NCBI RefSeq assembly: GCF_023101345.1
Contig: NZ_CP095848.1
Location: 309,501-373,500, forward strand
Source of the DNA: Hymenobacter sublimis
GTDB lineage: Bacteria > Bacteroidota > Bacteroidia > Cytophagales > Hymenobacteraceae
DNA length: 64,000 nt
Reading direction: 5' to 3'
The position numbers and the translations under genes were made by a program. The notes beneath the pieces were generated by a model. It saw only the letters and a list, made by a program, of their open reading frames with translations, was not told the origin of the DNA and did no database searches. Positions 8,353-16,487 of this stretch are shown one piece after another (the first letter of the stretch is position 1; every line of letters begins with the position of its first letter).

Positions 8353-10308
8353 CTAAAACTTCACGTAGTTCAAGGCCAGCACCAGCACAATGCCTATTAC
8401 CATCAAGATGAGGTAGGTTTCCACGGAACCAGTTTGCACGTAGCGCAGTAGTTGCCCACCGCCCATGGTCAGGCGGCCGAAGCCGTTCACTACCGGGTCA
8501 ATGATGCCATTTTCCACGTAGCGGTAGAGCCCGCGCGAGAGGCCCATGATGAGGCGCACGAACAAAGTGTTGTATAGCTCGTCGATGTAGTATTTGTGGT
8601 AGACCACATTTTCCGGGGCCGAACGGTGGGCTTCATCTTCGGCGGGACGTACGCCACGGCTTACGTACTGCACGTAGGCGAAGATGATACCCAGTACGCC
8701 GGCTCCCACCGAAAGGCCGATGAGCATGTACTCGGTGGCGTGGTCGACTTCAACTCCGAATGCTTCGGGGTTTAGCTGTTTGGAGTAAGTAAAGAGAGGT
8801 GCAAGGTAATTAGCGAGGTAGCCGTTGCCTTCGCCCAGCAGCAGTGGCGCATTCATAAAACCACCCACAGCAGCCAGAATAGCCAGCACGATGAGCGGTA
8901 GCGTCATAGAAGCCGGCGACTCGTGCAGGTGGTGCTTCTGCTCCTCCGTGCCGCGGAACTCACCGAAGAAAGTCAGGAACAGCAACCGGAACATGTAGAA
9001 AGCCGTCAGGAAAGCCGTAAATAGGCCTACCGCGTACAGGGCCTTGCTGTGCTGGTAGGCGTGCAGCAGAATTTCATCTTTGGAGAAGAAGCCCGAGAAG
9101 GGTGGGATGCCGGCAATGGCTAGGCAGCCAATCAGGAAGGTGATAAACGTAATGGGCAGCGCCTTACGCAAACCGCCCATGCGGCGCATGTCCTGCTCGT
9201 TGCTCATGGCGTGAATCACGGAGCCCGCGCCCAGGAACATCAGGGCCTTGAAGAAGGCGTGCGTCAGGACGTGGAACAGGGAAGTGCTGTAGCCCATAAC
9301 GCCCAGAGCCAAGAACATATAGCCCAGCTGCGAAACGGTGGAATAGGCCAGTACTTTCTTGATATCGTTCTGGGCCAGCCCGATGGTAGCGGCGAACAGG
9401 GCCGTGGCGGCCCCAATAATGGCAATGATTTCGAGTGTATCGGGGGCCAGCGTGAACAGCACGTTGGCGCGCAGAATCATGTAAATGCCCGCCGTAACCA
9501 TGGTAGCGGCGTGAATCAGGGCCGATACGGGGGTAGGGCCTGCCATGGCGTCGGGCAGCCAGGTATAGAGCGGCAGCTGGGCCGATTTACCAGTGGCGCC
9601 CACGAAAAGCAGCAGGGTAATCACCGTGACGATGCTCACGGTGTAGGGACCAAACTGGCCCAAATGCGCCTTCTGAAATACCTCCCCAAACTGCACTGAG
9701 TTGAAGGTGAGGTAGATCAGGAAAATGCCCAACAGAAAGCCCAAGTCACCGATGCGGTTGATAATGAAGGCTTTCTTGGCGGCGTTGTTGTAGTTGTGGT
9801 TCTTGTTCCAGAAGCCGATCAGCAGGTAGGAGCAGAGCCCCACGCCTTCCCAGCCGATAAACAGAATCACGAAGTTAGCCCCCAGCACCAGCACCAACAT
9901 GCTGAACACGAACAGATTCAGGAAGCTAAAGAACTTGCCCACGTTCTCGTCGTGGTGCATGTAACCGATGCTGTAGACGTGAATCAGGAAGCCCACGCCC
10001 GTTACCAGCAGCAGCATAATCAGGCTGAGCTGATCAATCTGGTAGGAAAACGGAATCTGCAGGGAGCCTACCGAAATCCAGTCGAAGAGCGTGACGGTGT
10101 ACTGGTACTGAAAATTCAGGAACAGGAACACGGAAATAGCAAAGGAGCCGAGTACAGCCGCCGAGCTAATCAGGCCGGCTACTGTGCCGGAAAGCCGCCG
10201 GTTTAGCAGCCCGTTGATGAGAAAACCCAGAAACGGCAGCAGCGGAATCAGCACGTACAGAAAAGTGGCGTACGGGGCGCTGGCAGCGGGTAATACTTGT
10301 TCTTGCAT
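8353..10308 (-). CDS. nuoL: NADH-quinone oxidoreductase subunit L
   Basis: 651 residues from the ATG at 10308 (MQEQVLPAAS); another in-frame ATG at 10353 would add 15 polar residues without homology. This is the distal antiporter-like proton pump with the long lateral helix. Markers: ILFIGWEGVGLCSYLLIGFW (TM5 glutamate), PLYTWLPDAMAGPTPVSALI, IKKVLAYSTVSQLGYMFLAL (TM7 lysine region), and the last hydrophobic segment ILMVIGIVLVLALNYVKF, which fits the C-terminal anchor. It is second in the nuoK-N block, 107 bp after nuoK. Confidence 0.97.
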   Translation of the reverse strand: MQEQVLPAASAPYATFLYVLIPLLPFLGFLINGLLNRRLSGTVAGLISSAAVLGSFAISVFLFLNFQYQYTVTLFDWISVGSLQIPFSYQIDQLSLIMLLLVTGVGFLIHVYSIGYMHHDENVGKFFSFLNLFVFSMLVLVLGANFVILFIGWEGVGLCSYLLIGFWNKNHNYNNAAKKAFIINRIGDLGFLLGIFLIYLTFNSVQFGEVFQKAHLGQFGPYTVSIVTVITLLLFVGATGKSAQLPLYTWLPDAMAGPTPVSALIHAATMVTAGIYMILRANVLFTLAPDTLEIIAIIGAATALFAATIGLAQNDIKKVLAYSTVSQLGYMFLALGVMGYSTSLFHVLTHAFFKALMFLGAGSVIHAMSNEQDMRRMGGLRKALPITFITFLIGCLAIAGIPPFSGFFSKDEILLHAYQHSKALYAVGLFTAFLTAFYMFRLLFLTFFGEFRGTEEQKHHLHESPASMTLPLIVLAILAAVGGFMNAPLLLGEGNGYLANYLAPLFTYSKQLNPEAFGVEVDHATEYMLIGLSVGAGVLGIIFAYVQYVSRGVRPAEDEAHRSAPENVVYHKYYIDELYNTLFVRLIMGLSRGLYRYVENGIIDPVVNGFGRLTMGGGQLLRYVQTGSVETYLILMVIGIVLVLALNYVKF

Positions 10309-10415
10309 ATGAATGGGGTCTTGGGGCCTAGGGCTCAACGGCTTGGCTTGCATTGGCTACTTCCGTTCAACAGAAAAGCCGGGCATCCAAGGCCTTAAGC
10401 TCTTGAGGCTCAAAC

Positions 10416-10748
10416 CTAGAACTTCAGTCGGTTAAGCAGATTAACGTCGGTGTTTTGCAGGTTGCGGTAAATCATCACAATAATGGCCAGGCCCACGGCT
10501 ACTTCCGCGGCGGCCACAGCCATGATGAAAAACACAAAAATCTGCCCGTTCGCGTCGGCCCGGTAGGCTGAAAAAGCCGTCAGCAGCACATTCACGGCAT
10601 TGAGCATCAGCTCCACGCACATAAAGATGATAATGGCATTTCGGCGGGTTAGTACTCCGAGCACCCCAATGGAAAACAAGGCGGTGGCAAAGAAAACGTA
10701 GTACTGAAGGGGTACCGTTTGGATGACCTGCGGTATGTTCTGGTCCAT
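10416..10748 (-). CDS. nuoK: NADH-quinone oxidoreductase subunit K
   Basis: 110 residues, three membrane spans, Mrp-type small subunit. The two membrane glutamates of the proton path are present: E46 (IFMCVELMLNAVNVLL) and E82 (FFIMAVAAAEVAVGLAI). The N-terminus MDQNIPQVIQTVPLQYY is about 10 residues longer than in E. coli. It is the first gene of the second nuo block, separated from nuoJ by about 4.5 kb, and has its own candidate promoter. Confidence 0.97.
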   Translation of the reverse strand: MDQNIPQVIQTVPLQYYVFFATALFSIGVLGVLTRRNAIIIFMCVELMLNAVNVLLTAFSAYRADANGQIFVFFIMAVAAAEVAVGLAIIVMIYRNLQNTDVNLLNRLKF

Positions 10749-10809
10749 GCGGGAAGGCTGACGGCGAAAGGACGCCCGAACTATAGAGGAGTTCAGGACA
10801 ACTAGCCGG

Positions 10810-10817
10810 CAAAGGTA
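10810..10817 (-). promoter_or_regulatory. Candidate -7 element (TACCTTTG) before nuoK
   Basis: On the minus strand TACCTTTG fits the Bacteroidota -7 consensus TAnnTTTG exactly, 61 bp before the nuoK ATG. A TTTG at the ideal 19-nt distance is missing (a CAAA on the + strand at 10843-10846 gives a 25-nt spacer), so support is for the -7 box only. It would give the nuoK-N block its own transcript. Confidence 0.55.
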
Positions 10818-11020
10818 TCCTGAAAATTGGAAAACGCCACGGCAAAATCTGACCCTTTCTGGGCTGGCGCGAGGCGAAGATTCGCTGCCGGCGGGGCGCC
10901 GGATGGGGCTGGGCAGCTAGTAACGGTAGTTTTCATTTCCCGCCTGAACCCCATCTTTGCAGGCCGGGCCGCTGGCGCCCGTTTCCTACCTTCGTATCCT
11001 CACCCCAATTTTCTACCCGC

Positions 11021-11494
11021 ATGAGCATTACCATTGGCAGCCTGACCGAGTTGTTGCAGTACGAAGGACAAGAGCTGGGAATCTCGCCCTACCACCGCAT
11101 CACGCAGGAGCAAATCAACCAGTTTGCGGCCGCCACGCTCGATTTTCAGTGGATTCATTTGGATGCTGAGCGCGCTAAAACGGAGTCGCCTTTCGGGGCT
11201 ACCATTGCCCACGGCTACCTCACGGTAGCTTTGCTGCCCTACCTCTGGAACCAGATTGTAGCCATTGAGAACCTGAAGATGCAGGTCAACTACGAAATCG
11301 AGAGCCTACGCTTCAACCAAGCTGTAACGGTGGATAGCCAGGTGCAGCTGCGGGCTAAGCTACTGTCGGTGAAAGATTTGCGCGGCATTGCCAAGGCCCG
11401 CATCGAGGTAGCACTGAATATTGAAGGCAGCCGTAAACCCGCGTATACAGGCATTATCACCTTCCTGTATCATTTCGATAATCCGGCGCAGTAA
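11021..11494 (+). CDS. MaoC family (R)-specific enoyl-CoA hydratase/dehydratase
   Basis: 157 residues, a single hot-dog domain of normal length. The hydratase motif is clear: ITQEQINQFAAATLDFQWIH (about 28-47), with D41 and H47 as the catalytic dyad, then TIAHGYLTVALLP. The family hydrates trans-2-enoyl-CoA to (R)-3-hydroxyacyl-CoA in the cytoplasm; the substrate here is not known. It is transcribed divergently from nuoK and 152 bp ahead of the sigma factor gene; a TACCTTCG element at 10987-10994 may be its -7 box. No polyhydroxyalkanoate or fatty-acid genes are nearby. Confidence 0.9.
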   Translation: MSITIGSLTELLQYEGQELGISPYHRITQEQINQFAAATLDFQWIHLDAERAKTESPFGATIAHGYLTVALLPYLWNQIVAIENLKMQVNYEIESLRFNQAVTVDSQVQLRAKLLSVKDLRGIAKARIEVALNIEGSRKPAYTGIITFLYHFDNPAQ

Positions 11495-11646
11495 AGGGCG
11501 CTAGTATTTCCCTCTTAGCAATTCCAGCTTAACGAGAGCCTTCGGCTGCCAGGGCGTTTTTTGAATTCGTGCGGGCTGAGGGCATCCTTAAATAATTACT
11601 ACCTAGGATAAAGTATTCAGAAGGCTCCCGCGTCTGCCGGAGTAGA

Positions 11647-12252
11647 ATGGAAACTATTGCCTACCCACTCGACGCCTCACTGATGACGGCTGGCCACCAG
11701 GACCTGCAAATTCAGGAAGCTGTACGCACCCAGCGCACACGCCTGCTGGCCTTTATTCGCCGCCGCATCCCCGATGAAACCGAGGCCGAAGACGTGCTCC
11801 AGGACGTGTTTGCGGAACTGGTGGAGAGCTACCGGATGCTGAAACCGGTGGAGCAGGCGGCCGCCTGGCTGTTTCGCGTAGCCCGCAACAAAATTACGGA
11901 CCTGTACCGCCGCAAAAAGCCGGTTTCGTTGGAAGATGAAATGGCCCTATATGCGGCCGACGGGGAGGAAAATACGCTACTGCTGGCCGACATCCTGCCC
12001 GCGCCCGACGATGCGCCGGAAAACCGCTTATTGCGCGAGACGCTCATGGAGGCCCTTTCCGACGCGCTGGCGGAGCTACCAGCAGCCCAGCGGCAGGTAT
12101 TCATCTGGCACGAGTTGGAAGACAAAACCTTCCGCGAAATGGAAGAGGAAACCGGCGTTCCGCTAAAAACCCTGATTTCGCGCAAGCATTACGCCGTGCA
12201 GCACCTGCGCAAGCGCCTGCAAACGCTCTATACCGAGTTGTTTACTGACTAA
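11647..12252 (+). CDS. ECF-type RNA polymerase sigma factor
   Basis: 201 residues. Region 2 (about 28-95) includes FIRRRIPDETEAEDVLQDVF and AAAWLFRVARNKITDLYRRK, the -10 binding helices; region 4 (about 138-193) includes LPAAQRQVFIWHELEDKTF and the helix-turn-helix MEEETGVPLKTLISRKHYAV. A negatively charged linker joins them. It recruits RNA polymerase to a specific regulon. No classical anti-sigma gene follows; the next gene, 63 bp on, is a small membrane protein that may take that place. Target genes cannot be inferred. Confidence 0.92.
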   Translation: METIAYPLDASLMTAGHQDLQIQEAVRTQRTRLLAFIRRRIPDETEAEDVLQDVFAELVESYRMLKPVEQAAAWLFRVARNKITDLYRRKKPVSLEDEMALYAADGEENTLLLADILPAPDDAPENRLLRETLMEALSDALAELPAAQRQVFIWHELEDKTFREMEEETGVPLKTLISRKHYAVQHLRKRLQTLYTELFTD

Positions 12253-12315
12253 CTCATCTGAAAAGTACGGCAAGGCGTTGTCTTTCCTTTCTTCTCTGCT
12301 TTTGACTTACATAAC

Positions 12316-12693
12316 ATGAACCGCTCCTTTTGGCTGCTTGGCGGCCTCAAATTCATACTTTTTGGTACCTTGTTCGTGGCCGTAGCCGGCTACCTAACTA
12401 TGTACCTGTGGAATTGGCTGGTGCCAGCCTTGTTCCACGGACCCACCATCACGTTCTGGCAAACCCTAGGGCTATTGCTGCTTTCCCGCATCCTGTTTGG
12501 CGGGTGGGGCCGCGGGGGCCGGGGCCAAGCCTGGGCCCAGCGGCGGCGCCTGTGGAAGCAAAAGATGGAGTCTCGGATGGCGGGCCTAACCCCGGAAGAG
12601 CAGGAGAAGTTCCGGCAGAAGATGCGCGCCAGCTGTGGCCCGGCCTGGATGCGTCGCTCCCCCGCAGAAGAACCGTCCACTTCCTCACTCTAA
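12316..12693 (+). CDS. Small membrane protein next to the ECF sigma factor
   Basis: 125 residues with two predicted spans (about 6-27 LLGGLKFILFGTLFVAVAGY; about 40-61 PTITFWQTLGLLLLSRILFG), a Gly/Arg-rich turn (GGWGRGGRGQAWAQRRR) and a charged C-terminal helix (MESRMAGLTPEEQEKFRQKM) ending near CGPAWMRR. I do not recognise a named family. Position 63 bp after an ECF sigma gene, with no other gene before a terminator, suggests the same transcript and a regulatory role such as holding the sigma factor at the membrane; that is inference from context only. Confidence 0.75.
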   Translation: MNRSFWLLGGLKFILFGTLFVAVAGYLTMYLWNWLVPALFHGPTITFWQTLGLLLLSRILFGGWGRGGRGQAWAQRRRLWKQKMESRMAGLTPEEQEKFRQKMRASCGPAWMRRSPAEEPSTSSL

Positions 12694-12698
12694 ACAAC

Positions 12699-12731
12699 AA
12701 GGCCCTGGGTTATTCACCCAGGGCCTTTTTT
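12699..12731. terminator. Terminator after the sigma factor pair
   Basis: GGCCCTGGGT (12701-12710), loop TATTC, ACCCAGGGCC (12716-12725), then T6. It lies 6 bp after the stop of the small membrane gene and faces the convergent serine hydrolase gene. Confidence 0.93.
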
Positions 12732-12751
12732 ATTGAAATACACGTAACTTC

Positions 12752-14506
12752 TTATTCCTTGTGCCAACTGAGCAAGCTGCGTAGGCGCCCCAGGTAAGAG
12801 GTCTGCTCCGAGGTAGGTTGCGCCTTAGGCCGGGAGGGTAGGGCGGGCGGGGCCGCCCGAGAACTTTTGGCTCGCACTTTACTTGCCAAGGTGTTCTTGT
12901 AGGAAGTACCCCGGGCCTTTGCTTTAGCCAGCGGAGCCGACTCAGGAAGCTGGAAGTGAATGCTCGGGTTCCCGTCGAAGGCGTACACCGGCTGCATGCC
13001 CGTCTGCTCACCCAGCCGATACTCCATTACGCGGGCGTAATACGTGCGCCCGGGCAGCAGGCCGTTTACCTGCACAGTGCTGTCGGGGCCGGCGGCTACC
13101 ACGTAGTTACCGTGGCCCAGGGTGGCCCCGTTACCTAGTATGCGCCCCCCGGCGTAGGTACGGCCATCCAGCGGAAAAGCATTGACCGGGGCGCCTTCGC
13201 GCACTACTACCAGCCGGTGCGTGCCGTTGCCATTCCTCCAGGCCAGAGTAGCTGAGTTGGCGGCGGTTCGCTTCACCCGGAGCCGAGTGGCGTGTTGTTC
13301 GGGCGGAAATAGGTCAACGGATGGCCACGCGTTGGTACTATTCACGCAGTCCCAGCCCAATTCCTCCACGTCATTCCAGAAGCGGTTGGTGTTGGGGCAG
13401 GCGTTGAATAGCAGGGCCCAGGTGTAGCCATCGGATGTGCGGGCTACCAGGCTGGTCGAGCCGTTGAGGCAACCGGTATGCCACCACACCCCGCGCTTGC
13501 TGAGCATCCAGCCCTTGCCGTAGCGCCGGGTTGCCTGGGAAGGGGCCGTCATAGTGTCCAGAGTGGATGCCTGCAGGATGTCGGGGCGGGTAGGGGAGCC
13601 ATCGATTGAAAGTAGCAGCCGCACCAAATCCCGGGCCGTGAAAAGCCAGCCCCCGTGGGCATTCATGGCTTCCAGATTAGCCCCGCCGTAGGCAAAAGGC
13701 ACTTGCTTACCCGTGCCATAGCACGATTCACCCATGAGCGGACAGAAATATTCCGCCTCGTTTTCCTGCTTATCCGGCCGCAGGTTGCGGGCCAGGTGAG
13801 CCTCCCGAATACCACTAGGAGCCAGAACGTGGGTGCGGACCCACGTTTCATAGCGCTGCCCGGTTACTTTCTCGATGATTTTACCCAGAATCAGGTAACC
13901 GATGTTGGAGTAAGCGAACCGGCTGCCGGGCGTGAAGTTTAACCCTTGGCTCAGTAGGTAGCGTACTAACGTGGAGTCGCCAACTGGATTGGGCACGTTC
14001 ATTACCTGCGCCACATGGACCGGAAAGTCTATGGGGTCGGAGCTGCTAAAGCCATCCACGCCTGCGTCGCGGTTCCAGCCCGCGGTGTGTTCTAGTAGCT
14101 GGCGCACCGTAATGGTATAGATGCGCGGGTCGGTGATGACGCTGGTGTAATAGGGGTTATCGAGGTAGCCCTGGGGGCCAAAAGCTCTGTGCTGAAGATC
14201 AAGGCGGCCCTCTTCTAGCAGCTTCATAATGGCTACAGAGGTTACGGGCTTTGACACGCTGGCCACCCGAAACAGGGTGGCGGGCGTCGCGGGCTGACTT
14301 TTAGCCAGGTCGGCGTAGCCAAAGCCGCGGACGTACACCAGCTGGCCGTTCCGGCTGATGGCCACGGAAGCACCGGGAAGCTTCCAGCGAGTCATGAACT
14401 TTTGAATAACGGCATCACACGGTGCCGTTTCGGGCGCCGATGCACCCGTTTGCGCCCAGGCCGGGTAGGCCAGCAAGCCCAGCAGTAGGGCCAGCAACTT
14501 CTTCAC
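12752..14506 (-). CDS. Secreted serine hydrolase (class C beta-lactamase/PBP4* type) with C-terminal Fn3-like domain
   Basis: 584 residues. Signal peptide 1-18 (ends YPAWAQ). The penicillin-binding fold has all three active-site elements: SxxK at S83-K86 (ASVSK), YSN at 199-201 and HTG at 343-345 (VWWHTGCLNGS). After about residue 400 comes a second beta-rich part (LRVKRTAANSATLAWRNGNG, LLPGRTYYARVMEY) that looks like a fibronectin type III or adhesion domain, then a basic tail rich in Lys/Ser/Pro. Family members are peptidases, esterases or D-aminopeptidases as well as lactamases, so the substrate is open. Four or more cysteines suggest disulfides in the periplasm. It stands alone between the two nuo blocks. 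Confidence 0.9.
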   Translation of the reverse strand: MKKLLALLLGLLAYPAWAQTGASAPETAPCDAVIQKFMTRWKLPGASVAISRNGQLVYVRGFGYADLAKSQPATPATLFRVASVSKPVTSVAIMKLLEEGRLDLQHRAFGPQGYLDNPYYTSVITDPRIYTITVRQLLEHTAGWNRDAGVDGFSSSDPIDFPVHVAQVMNVPNPVGDSTLVRYLLSQGLNFTPGSRFAYSNIGYLILGKIIEKVTGQRYETWVRTHVLAPSGIREAHLARNLRPDKQENEAEYFCPLMGESCYGTGKQVPFAYGGANLEAMNAHGGWLFTARDLVRLLLSIDGSPTRPDILQASTLDTMTAPSQATRRYGKGWMLSKRGVWWHTGCLNGSTSLVARTSDGYTWALLFNACPNTNRFWNDVEELGWDCVNSTNAWPSVDLFPPEQHATRLRVKRTAANSATLAWRNGNGTHRLVVVREGAPVNAFPLDGRTYAGGRILGNGATLGHGNYVVAAGPDSTVQVNGLLPGRTYYARVMEYRLGEQTGMQPVYAFDGNPSIHFQLPESAPLAKAKARGTSYKNTLASKVRAKSSRAAPPALPSRPKAQPTSEQTSYLGRLRSLLSWHKE

Positions 14507-14670
14507 AAATCCAACCTGATAAATAGTCTCTATAACAGCTAAATACAGCTGCTGCAGTCTTCTAGCAGACTTACAATTTTATTAGATAATATGGAGAATT
14601 TGGTAAGTAGATTGCGGGATAAAGTTTAATTTTTAAAAGAAATTGACAAGCTAATCACTGATATTGCAAA

Positions 14671-15198
14671 TCAAGCTCTCTTGTAAAAGTCTTCAAGCAA
14701 AGGTACGCGCACATCAGCGCTAGCTTTCGACATGAGCAGGATAAACTCAAGCAGCCTCACCTCATCAACGTTGATCTGGCCTAAGGAAATATTGAGTTCC
14801 TGAAAACCTAAGTGCTTTGAAATTGGGGCTAGCTTTTGGGCTAGCTTTCCTTTTCCGCGCGACGGCTCCAATTCGGGCCGCACAACCAAGCAGATAAACT
14901 TCTGCCCGTGTACTTCAGCCAAGTAGGCATCCTCGATAATATGCCAGTTGATGAACACGTTATGCGCCATCCGGTCGAAAATACCGGCTTCGTTCAGGAT
15001 GATTTGGGGCCGGCGGTCCAGCAAATGGTAGATGCCCACTGGATAGCCCAGCCCAAAAAACAGGATGCACGCCCACGCTCCCCACTGCGGAGTAGTGCCC
15101 TTAATCAACAGTCCGCAGCCTACCGCAACGAAACCTGAGCAACCAATCAGCAGCTTTATGGCGCGCCACCGAGACTTGTATAGCTTTACTTCCATCAT
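14671..15198 (-). CDS. STM3941-like two-span membrane protein
   Basis: 175 residues. Two adjacent spans near the N-terminus (about 17-34 LIGCSGFVAVGCGLLI and 38-58 WGAWACILFFGLGYPVGIYHLL) are followed by a PH-like cytoplasmic part (PQIILNEAGIFDRM, FINWHIIEDAYLAEV). That arrangement matches the STM3941 family, whose function is unknown. The gene and the AT-rich 164 bp after it are less G+C-rich than the nuo genes. It lies just beyond the terminator of the nuoA-J block; a TAnnTTTG match at 15200-15207 abuts the first ATG, so the second ATG at 15195 is also possible. Confidence 0.7.
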   Translation of the reverse strand: MMEVKLYKSRWRAIKLLIGCSGFVAVGCGLLIKGTTPQWGAWACILFFGLGYPVGIYHLLDRRPQIILNEAGIFDRMAHNVFINWHIIEDAYLAEVHGQKFICLVVRPELEPSRGKGKLAQKLAPISKHLGFQELNISLGQINVDEVRLLEFILLMSKASADVRVPLLEDFYKRA

Positions 15199-15206
15199 GC
15201 AAACAT

Positions 15207-15241
15207 AAAAAAAGCGGCTACTGATGGTTCAGTAGCCGCTT
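15207..15241 (-). terminator. Terminator of the nuoA-J block
   Basis: AGCGGCTACTGA (15213-15224), loop TGGT, TCAGTAGCCGCT (15229-15240), a perfect 12-bp stem followed on the minus strand by T7. It lies 30 bp after the nuoJ stop. Confidence 0.93.
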
Positions 15242-15269
15242 TCTGTTCTGCCGGTTCGGCAGGGTCATG

Positions 15270-15800
15270 CTAGAAGTTTCGCTCGCCTACCTCACGCTTG
15301 CCGAGCATAACGGCTCCTACCATGGCAACCAAGAACAGCACCGAGGCCAGTTCAAAGGGCAGCAAATACTCCCTGTACAATACCAGGCCCAGGCGATTTA
15401 CCATCCCAATCTGTGAGTCGAAGGTAGCGTCGATGGGGGCACCGGTAGGTAACACATCCTTCAAGGCCACTACCAAAATCAGCAGCAAGGACCCCCCAGC
15501 CACTGCGGCGGCAATCTTGGCCAGGGCAGGCTTATGCGGCTCCGTGTCCACATTCAAGTTCAGGAACATAATCACGAACAGGAACAGAACCATGATGGCG
15601 CCGGCGTACACAATAATGTTTACCGCCGCCAAAAACTGTGCGTTCAGCAGCAGGTAGTGACCTGACAAAGCGAAGAACGTCAGAATTAGGAAGAGCACGC
15701 TGTGCACTGGGTTTTTGGCGAAAACCACACCCAATGCGCTAAGCAGCGCCACAAAAGCCAGGAAGAGGAAAAGAGGAGACATAAACAAGGAGTTTGCCAT
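15270..15800 (-). CDS. nuoJ: NADH-quinone oxidoreductase subunit J
   Basis: 176 residues, five predicted spans, proton-translocating membrane subunit. Family markers: FAKNPVHSVLFLILTFFALS, LLLNAQFLAAVNIIVYAGAI with the pi-bulge region, MVLFLFVIMFLNL, and the late span FELASVLFLVAMVGAVMLGKR. The start at 15800 (MANSLF) could also be 15782 (MSPLFLF). It is the last gene of the first nuo block, 52 bp after nuoI; nuoK, normally next, is displaced. Confidence 0.96.
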   Translation of the reverse strand: MANSLFMSPLFLFLAFVALLSALGVVFAKNPVHSVLFLILTFFALSGHYLLLNAQFLAAVNIIVYAGAIMVLFLFVIMFLNLNVDTEPHKPALAKIAAAVAGGSLLLILVVALKDVLPTGAPIDATFDSQIGMVNRLGLVLYREYLLPFELASVLFLVAMVGAVMLGKREVGERNF

Positions 15801-15852
15801 GCAGAAGGAACTGGCGAGGCTTCCCGCCTGCTCCTTCCCATGAATAAGTAGG

Positions 15853-16428
15853 TTACGCCGGCTGCTGGGCTAGCTTATTGCGAAGCGCATCGGCTTGCTC
15901 CGGCGTCAGCTGAATGCCACGCACTGAGCGCTCATCCGGCGACACGGGCTCCACGAGGCGGTCCTTGCCGTAGATAAACTCGTCCCGCTCGTAACGAGGC
16001 GGCGCGATTTTATCAGCTTGCAGGTAGACTGCTGCTTTGGGGCAGGCTTCCTCGCATAGACCGCAGAAAATACAGCGCAGCATGTTCACCTCGTAGCTGA
16101 TGGCGTACTTCTCTTCTCGGTACAGGCCTTCCTCGCCCTTTTTCCGCTCGCCGGCTACCATGGTAATGGCCTCGGCGGGGCAGGCTACGGCGCACAAGCC
16201 GCAGGCGGTGCACCGCTCCCGGCCCTGTTCATCGCGCTTAAGCACGTGTAAGCCCCGGAAAATGGGGGCGAAGGGACGAACTTCTTCTGGGTAACGAACC
16301 GTCGCCTTCTTCATGAAGAAGTGACGCATCGTGATGCTCAGACCCTGGAAAATAGCCGGCAGGTAGGCCCGCTCGGCCAGGGTCATGGGCTTCTTTTCTA
16401 GTTTCTTAGCTCTATTCGTGAGTTGCAT
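15853..16428 (-). CDS. nuoI: NADH-quinone oxidoreductase subunit I
   Basis: 191 residues, peripheral arm subunit with two [4Fe-4S] clusters (N6a, N6b). Both motifs are complete: C73-C76-C79-C83 (CTACGLCAVACP) and C119-C122-C125-C129 (CIFCGLCEEACP). The N-terminal helix AYLPAIFQGLSITMRHFF docks on the membrane arm next to NuoH. The conserved RYPEE follows. It is 59 bp behind nuoH, a gap holding a weak hairpin. Confidence 0.97.
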   Translation of the reverse strand: MQLTNRAKKLEKKPMTLAERAYLPAIFQGLSITMRHFFMKKATVRYPEEVRPFAPIFRGLHVLKRDEQGRERCTACGLCAVACPAEAITMVAGERKKGEEGLYREEKYAISYEVNMLRCIFCGLCEEACPKAAVYLQADKIAPPRYERDEFIYGKDRLVEPVSPDERSVRGIQLTPEQADALRNKLAQQPA

Positions 16429-16487
16429 ATGGTCAGACCAAGTGTCATTCTACCGTAGCGGTACGGATGACGCGGTAGCAAGGAAAG

